Source: Bacteroidota bacterium
Lineage (GTDB): Bacteria; Bacteroidota; Ignavibacteria; UBA10030
Reading direction: 5' to 3'
NCBI GenBank assembly: GCA_025455125.1
Contig: JALONE010000047.1
Coordinates: 1-7,307 of the forward strand
DNA: 7,307 nucleotides
Every line of letters starts with the position of its first letter. Position 1 is the stretch's first letter. The notes under the pieces are model-generated. The model had not been told where the DNA came from. It saw only the letters and a list, made by a program, of their open reading frames with translations, and ran no database searches. The position numbers and the translations under genes were made by a program. Of the stretch, positions 6,576-7,307 are shown piece after piece.

Positions 6576-6989
6576 CTATTGTTTCACGTCTCCTATTGCA
6601 TCCACGATCTGCTGATAACCGGTGCATCGGCAGAGATTTCCCGAGATCGCACGTCGGATGTCTTCTTCCGAAGGATTCTCCGAATGGTCGAGCAGATCTT
6701 TCGCGCTCATCAGCATTCCCGGTGTGCAAAAACCGCAATGGACCGCGTCATGGTCGAGGAATGATTCTTGCAGCGGCGTGAGCCGATCGCCATCGCTCAA
6801 TCCTTCAATGGTCATCACTTCCTGCCCGTCGATCTGCGGAGCCAAGATCAGACAGGAATTGACCGCATGTCCGTTCAGGAGCACGGTGCAGGCACCGCAC
6901 TCGCCGATCTCGCAACCGCACTTTGTGCCGGTCAACCCGAGTTCTTCCCGAAGGAGCTGGAGCAAGGTTTGATTCGGTGCGATCTCCAT
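6576..6989 (-). CDS. Molybdenum hydroxylase 2Fe-2S subunit (XdhC/CoxS-type small subunit)
   Basis: From ATG 6989 this gives 137 residues. It carries both 2Fe-2S clusters of the family. The plant-ferredoxin-type site is in GTKCGCEIGECGACTVL (Cys26, 31, 34 and 46), and the second, helical-domain site uses HCGFC (Cys85, 88) and CRC (Cys120, 122). These clusters carry electrons from the molybdopterin centre to FAD. Relatives are usually 150-165 residues and begin with a short beta-strand of the IKLTING type. Here that strand (RIKTTINRRFYT) is encoded directly upstream, at 6990-7025, in the same frame. No ATG, GTG or TTG lies between the in-frame stop at 7098-7100 and ATG 6989, so the N-terminus is uncertain. 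The gene overlaps the FAD-subunit frame by 58 bases. Function as the Fe-S subunit is very likely; the substrate is unknown. Confidence 0.88.
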   Translation of the reverse strand: MEIAPNQTLLQLLREELGLTGTKCGCEIGECGACTVLLNGHAVNSCLILAPQIDGQEVMTIEGLSDGDRLTPLQESFLDHDAVHCGFCTPGMLMSAKDLLDHSENPSEEDIRRAISGNLCRCTGYQQIVDAIGDVKQ

Positions 6990-7307
6990 CGTATAGAAGC
7001 GGCGGTTGATCGTCGTTTTGATTCTGACGCCACGACAGTTCCCGCCTGAGTTGCCAGCTCGAAGGAGAAGCGTTTGCCGACGAGAACGCGTTCCGCTTCA
7101 GCGATCCGCTGCCAGGTTGGGAACGTCGCGCCGGGAACGATGCGCGCCTCCTGCACGATCTTTTCGTTGTTCAGACGCAGCATGGCCGCCACGCTCAATC
7201 GCGATATCGATACCGCATTTCGTCGACCGAGTTTGATGAATGCGCTCCGGCCTCCCGGAGAAGGCTTCTTGAATCGAATGTCGGTCAGGAGTTCATCCGA
7301 ACGAGCG
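6932..7307 (-). CDS. Molybdenum hydroxylase FAD subunit, C-terminal fragment (xanthine dehydrogenase/CO dehydrogenase medium-chain family), 3' end aberrant
   Basis: The fragment has 124 codons and its 5' part lies beyond the window edge. It reads as the C-terminal domain of the FAD-binding subunit of xanthine dehydrogenase/CO dehydrogenase-type enzymes. An early LLTDIRF segment is followed by a FIKLGRRNAVSISRLSVAAML segment of the type these subunits share, then by an EARIVPGATFPTWQRIAEAE segment. In this family the subunit passes electrons between the 2Fe-2S subunit and FAD/NAD. Recognisable similarity runs to about position 7020 (AGTVVASES). The usual last 25 to 35 residues, with an RRWSTPYK- or RSTAEYRR-type motif and an alanine/leucine-rich helix, are absent or unrecognisable. 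The remaining codons run into the next gene in another frame and end at 6932. The family is fairly sure; the exact substrate (xanthine, another purine or something else) cannot be told. The molybdopterin subunit would be expected upstream. Confidence 0.75.
   Translation of the reverse strand, partial: ARSDELLTDIRFKKPSPGGRSAFIKLGRRNAVSISRLSVAAMLRLNNEKIVQEARIVPGATFPTWQRIAEAERVLVGKRFSFELATQAGTVVASESKRRSTAASIRWRSHRIKPCSSSFGKNSG

Noticed and set aside
1..7307. CRISPR array, tRNA, rRNA or insertion sequence
   Set aside because: No regularly spaced direct repeats, no tRNA-like cloverleaf noticed, no rRNA-like sequence, and no transposase motif or terminal repeats. The window is nearly fully occupied by metabolic genes.

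Overview
The window is a densely packed, single-direction catabolic operon. All supported genes are on the minus strand, so transcription runs from 7307 towards 1. Moderately high GC (by eye), clear GGAGG-type ribosome sites and 4-base ATGA gene overlaps indicate a bacterium. The genes resemble the purine-degradation cluster of Escherichia coli and gut anaerobes (xdh, ygeW, ygeX, ygeY, ygfK and relatives), but the arrangement differs from E. coli. I cannot name the phylum from this sequence.

Layout in transcription order. (1) 7307-6932: C-terminal end of the FAD subunit of a molybdenum hydroxylase (xanthine dehydrogenase/CO dehydrogenase family), cut by the window edge and with an abnormal 3' end. 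(2) 6989-6576: the 2Fe-2S subunit of the same enzyme, whose homology starts upstream of its first usable ATG. (3) 6575-6429: a short intergenic region with an inverted repeat containing a CTTCGACAAGCTCAG-type element and a weak promoter candidate. (4) 6428-5166: PreT-like NAD(P)H:FAD/Fe-S oxidoreductase. (5) 5169-3925: PreA-like dihydropyrimidine dehydrogenase subunit with two C-terminal 4Fe-4S motifs. (6) 3928-2744: YgeW knotted carbamoyltransferase. (7) 2720-1269: a 483-residue fold-type II PLP enzyme in the place where E. coli has YgeX. (8) 1254-55: YgeY, an M20-type metallohydrolase. (9) 51-1: the first 17 codons of another gene, possibly XdhC-like.

Working model (inference): the molybdenum hydroxylase oxidises or interconverts purines, and PreT/PreA add or remove electrons on a ring. 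YgeY hydrolyses an amide or ureido bond, and YgeW phosphorolyses a carbamoyl group to carbamoyl phosphate. The PLP enzyme then breaks down the remaining amino acid, such as a 2,3-diaminopropionate-like compound, to a keto acid and ammonia. Three points deserve a second look: the PLP enzyme is not the usual YgeX, the PreA active-site loop lacks the dihydropyrimidine dehydrogenase cysteine, and the FAD/2Fe-2S junction looks frameshifted or deleted, with an AAAA run at the switch point.
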